Source: Paracoccaceae bacterium
Lineage (GTDB): Bacteria > Pseudomonadota > Alphaproteobacteria > Rhodobacterales > Rhodobacteraceae
Direction: 5' to 3'
NCBI GenBank assembly: GCA_012103375.1
Contig: WLWX01000001.1
Location: 672,501-736,500, forward strand
DNA length: 64,000 nt
Both the position numbers and the translations under genes were made by a program. The notes beneath the pieces are model-generated. The model saw only the letters and a list, made by a program, of their open reading frames with translations, had not been told where the DNA came from and did no database searches. The first letter of the stretch is position 1, and every line of letters starts with the position of its first letter. Of this stretch, positions 62,459-64,000 are shown piece after piece.

Positions 62459-63650
62459 CGCCTTTTGCAGGCTTTCATGGATGGTCCGGCCAATGGCCAT
62501 CGCCTCACCCACGGATTTCATCGCCGTCGACAGCAGCGGTTCGGCGTCGGGGAATTTCTCGAATGCAAAGCGGGGGATTTTGGTCACGACATAGTCAATC
62601 GTCGGCTCAAAGCTGGCCGGCGTGACCTTGGTGATGTCGTTATCCAACTCATCCAGCGTGTAACCCACGGCCAGTTTCGCCGCGATCTTGGCAATCGGGA
62701 AACCTGTCGCTTTTGATGCCAGCGCGGACGAGCGGCTGACCCGCGGGTTCATCTCGATCACCACCATGCGCCCGTCTTCCGGGTTCACCGCCCATTGCAC
62801 GTTTGACCCGCCGGTCTCGACGCCGATCTCACGCAAAACGGCAATCGAGGCCGCGCGCATCCGCTGGTATTCCTTGTCGGTCAGGGTCAGGGCCGGAGCG
62901 ACGGTGATCGAGTCACCGGTGTGTACCCCCATCGGATCGACGTTCTCGATCGAACAGATGATGATCGCGTTGTCGGCTTTGTCGCGCACGACCTCCATCT
63001 CATATTCTTTCCATCCCAGCAGAGATTCGTCGATCAGGATCTGATTGACCGGGCTGGCGTCCAGCCCGGTGCGACAGAAATGTTCATATTCGCTGCGGTT
63101 GTAGGCGACGCCGCCGCCTGTACCGCCCAGCGTGAAAGCAGGCCGGATGATCGCGGGCAGGCCGATGTCGTCCAGCGCCGCCATGCATTCGTCCATCGAA
63201 TTGGCGATGGTCGCGCGCGGGTTTTCCAGCCCGATCCGGTCCATCGCCTCGCGAAACAGCTTTCTGTCCTCGGCCATCTCGATGGCGTCGCGCTTGGCGC
63301 CGATCATCTCGACCCCGAACTTCGCCAAAACGCCCATCTCTTCCACTGCCAGCGCGGTATTCAGCCCCGTCTGCCCGCCCATCGTCGGCAGTAACGCGTC
63401 GGGTCGTTCGATCTCGATGATCTTGGCCACAACCTCGGGTGTGATCGGCTCGATATAGGTAGCGTCGGCCATGTCGGGATCGGTCATGATCGTTGCGGGG
63501 TTCGAGTTCACGAGGATCACCCGATACCCTTCCTCGCGCAGGGCCTTGCAGGCCTGTGCGCCGGAATAGTCGAACTCGCACGCCTGTCCGATGACAATGG
63601 GACCGGCCCCGATGATCATGATGGATTTGATGTCGGTTCGTTTCGGCATA
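62459..63650 (-). pseudogene. carB: carbamoyl-phosphate synthase large subunit, truncated by the IS
   Basis: From ATG 63650 ([20 protein letters not shown]) the frame covers about 397 native codons: the first ATP-grasp half with [26 protein letters not shown] and [20 protein letters not shown]. It runs to [13 protein letters not shown] and is then replaced by IS sequence and a stop. Full CarB is about 1070-1110 residues, so the second synthetase half and the MGS-like allosteric domain are absent. The DNA beyond the IS does not continue carB. CarB supplies carbamoyl phosphate for arginine and pyrimidines, so either an intact copy exists elsewhere, a rearrangement moved the rest, or this is an assembly junction. 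Confidence 0.9.
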
Positions 63651-63766
63651 TGCGACCCCCGATCGGCCGGGGGCAGGGCGACCCGGCGCAAAATTCTTGC
63701 GGGTTATAGCCATGGCGCGCGCGTGCACAATACCACCGCGCGGTATTCTTGGCGCTGGCGTCTGCG

Positions 63767-64000
63767 TCAGGCCGGATTCGCCTGGCGAAAAGCGACCAGC
63801 AGGGCGATCAGGGTGGCAAGAAAGACCGGCACCATGATCAGGATTTGTGGATAAACGGGCAGTGCAAGGTCAAAGAACGCCGATTGGAACGGCAAGCTGA
63901 GTGTTACGGCGACACTCAACAGCAGAACCATCGCGCGCCGCAGGGGCATCCAGGTCAACACGCCGGGCAACAAAAACAGTGCCAACAAATAGTAATGCGC
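63767..64000 (-). CDS. membrane protein, partial (continues past window)
   Basis: The frame is open through the right edge (…AHYYLLALFLLPGVLTWMPL) and ends at 63767 with LVAFRQANPA. Three hydrophobic segments are visible (LLALFLLPGVL; AMVLLLSVAVTLSL; ILIMVPVFLATLIALLVAF). Too little is present to name it. Confidence 0.6.
   Translation of the reverse strand, partial: AHYYLLALFLLPGVLTWMPLRRAMVLLLSVAVTLSLPFQSAFFDLALPVYPQILIMVPVFLATLIALLVAFRQANPA

Overview
The window is chromosomal DNA of an alphaproteobacterium of the Rhodobacteraceae (Roseobacter-type). The evidence is the 23S-5S-tRNA-fMet rrn order, the mdh/sucCD/sucAB/lpd gene set, the ethylmalonyl-CoA pathway genes (mcl1, mcl2, mch) beside nnrU, COQ9, TIGR02300 and DUF1244 family genes, and generally GC-rich third positions. 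Species cannot be named from the sequence alone.

Layout. 1-2277: 3' part of an rrn operon (23S, 5S, tRNA-fMet, terminator). 2591-5840: a visibly AT-richer surface-polysaccharide operon (GT4 glycosyltransferase, ELM1-like protein, DXD glycosyltransferase) joined by GTGA overlaps. 5999-11534: 2-hydroxyacid dehydrogenase, DUF2189 membrane protein, ETHE1-like MBL hydrolase, tRNA-Ala, TIGR02300 protein, YgjP-like protease, FCD-type GntR regulator and a GNAT. 11525-22731 (minus strand): TCA-cycle block mdh, (sulfotransferase), sucC, sucD, (secreted orphan), sucA, sucB, (orphan), lpdA. 22871-26768: ethylmalonyl-CoA cluster. 26876-30296: MDR oxidoreductase, gabD, esterase. 30634-32513: truncated P1 peptidase and an IS630 element. 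32738-37176: SRP RNA, rsgA, phosphatase, DUF202, quinone oxidoreductase, COQ9. 37340-42130: secreted HEEVH protein, rpsU, copper delivery (SCO, PCuAC), lrp/ald. 42268-45118: porin-like protein, damaged thioredoxin-fold gene, mscL, ytoQ. 45194-49736: pheS/pheT with two orphan genes between them. 49832-54417: damaged GMC oxidoreductase pair, rplT/rpmI, pyk. 54528-59806: N-formylglutamate amidohydrolase, DUF1244, and a D-amino-acid/D-glutamate cluster (dat, dgcA, dgcN). 59888-64000: mcl1, an IS1182-type element, a truncated carB and a partial membrane protein.

The most striking property is recent gene decay driven by mobile DNA and small duplications. Three identical 218-bp non-autonomous elements, each with a 4-bp target duplication, split three genes; removing the element and one target copy restores a continuous reading frame in every case. 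An IS1182-type element with related ends caps a truncated carB, and an IS630 element caps a truncated P1 peptidase. An 11-bp tandem duplication, a 4-bp tandem duplication, two in-frame TAG codons (one inside a perfect 15-bp palindrome) and a lost rpsU stop codon add five more lesions. The rpsU frame now runs through its own terminator, which would make a non-stop mRNA.

Metabolically, the genes that look intact describe aerobic heterotrophy: 2-oxoglutarate to malate through the TCA block, acetyl-CoA assimilation by the ethylmalonyl-CoA route, GABA/succinate-semialdehyde and D-amino-acid use, alanine catabolism and copper delivery to cytochrome oxidase. A TGTGATCACA palindrome lies directly before the FCD-GntR gene and as a doublet before sucC, suggesting one regulator for both. 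All family names come from reading the translations by eye; no database search was run.
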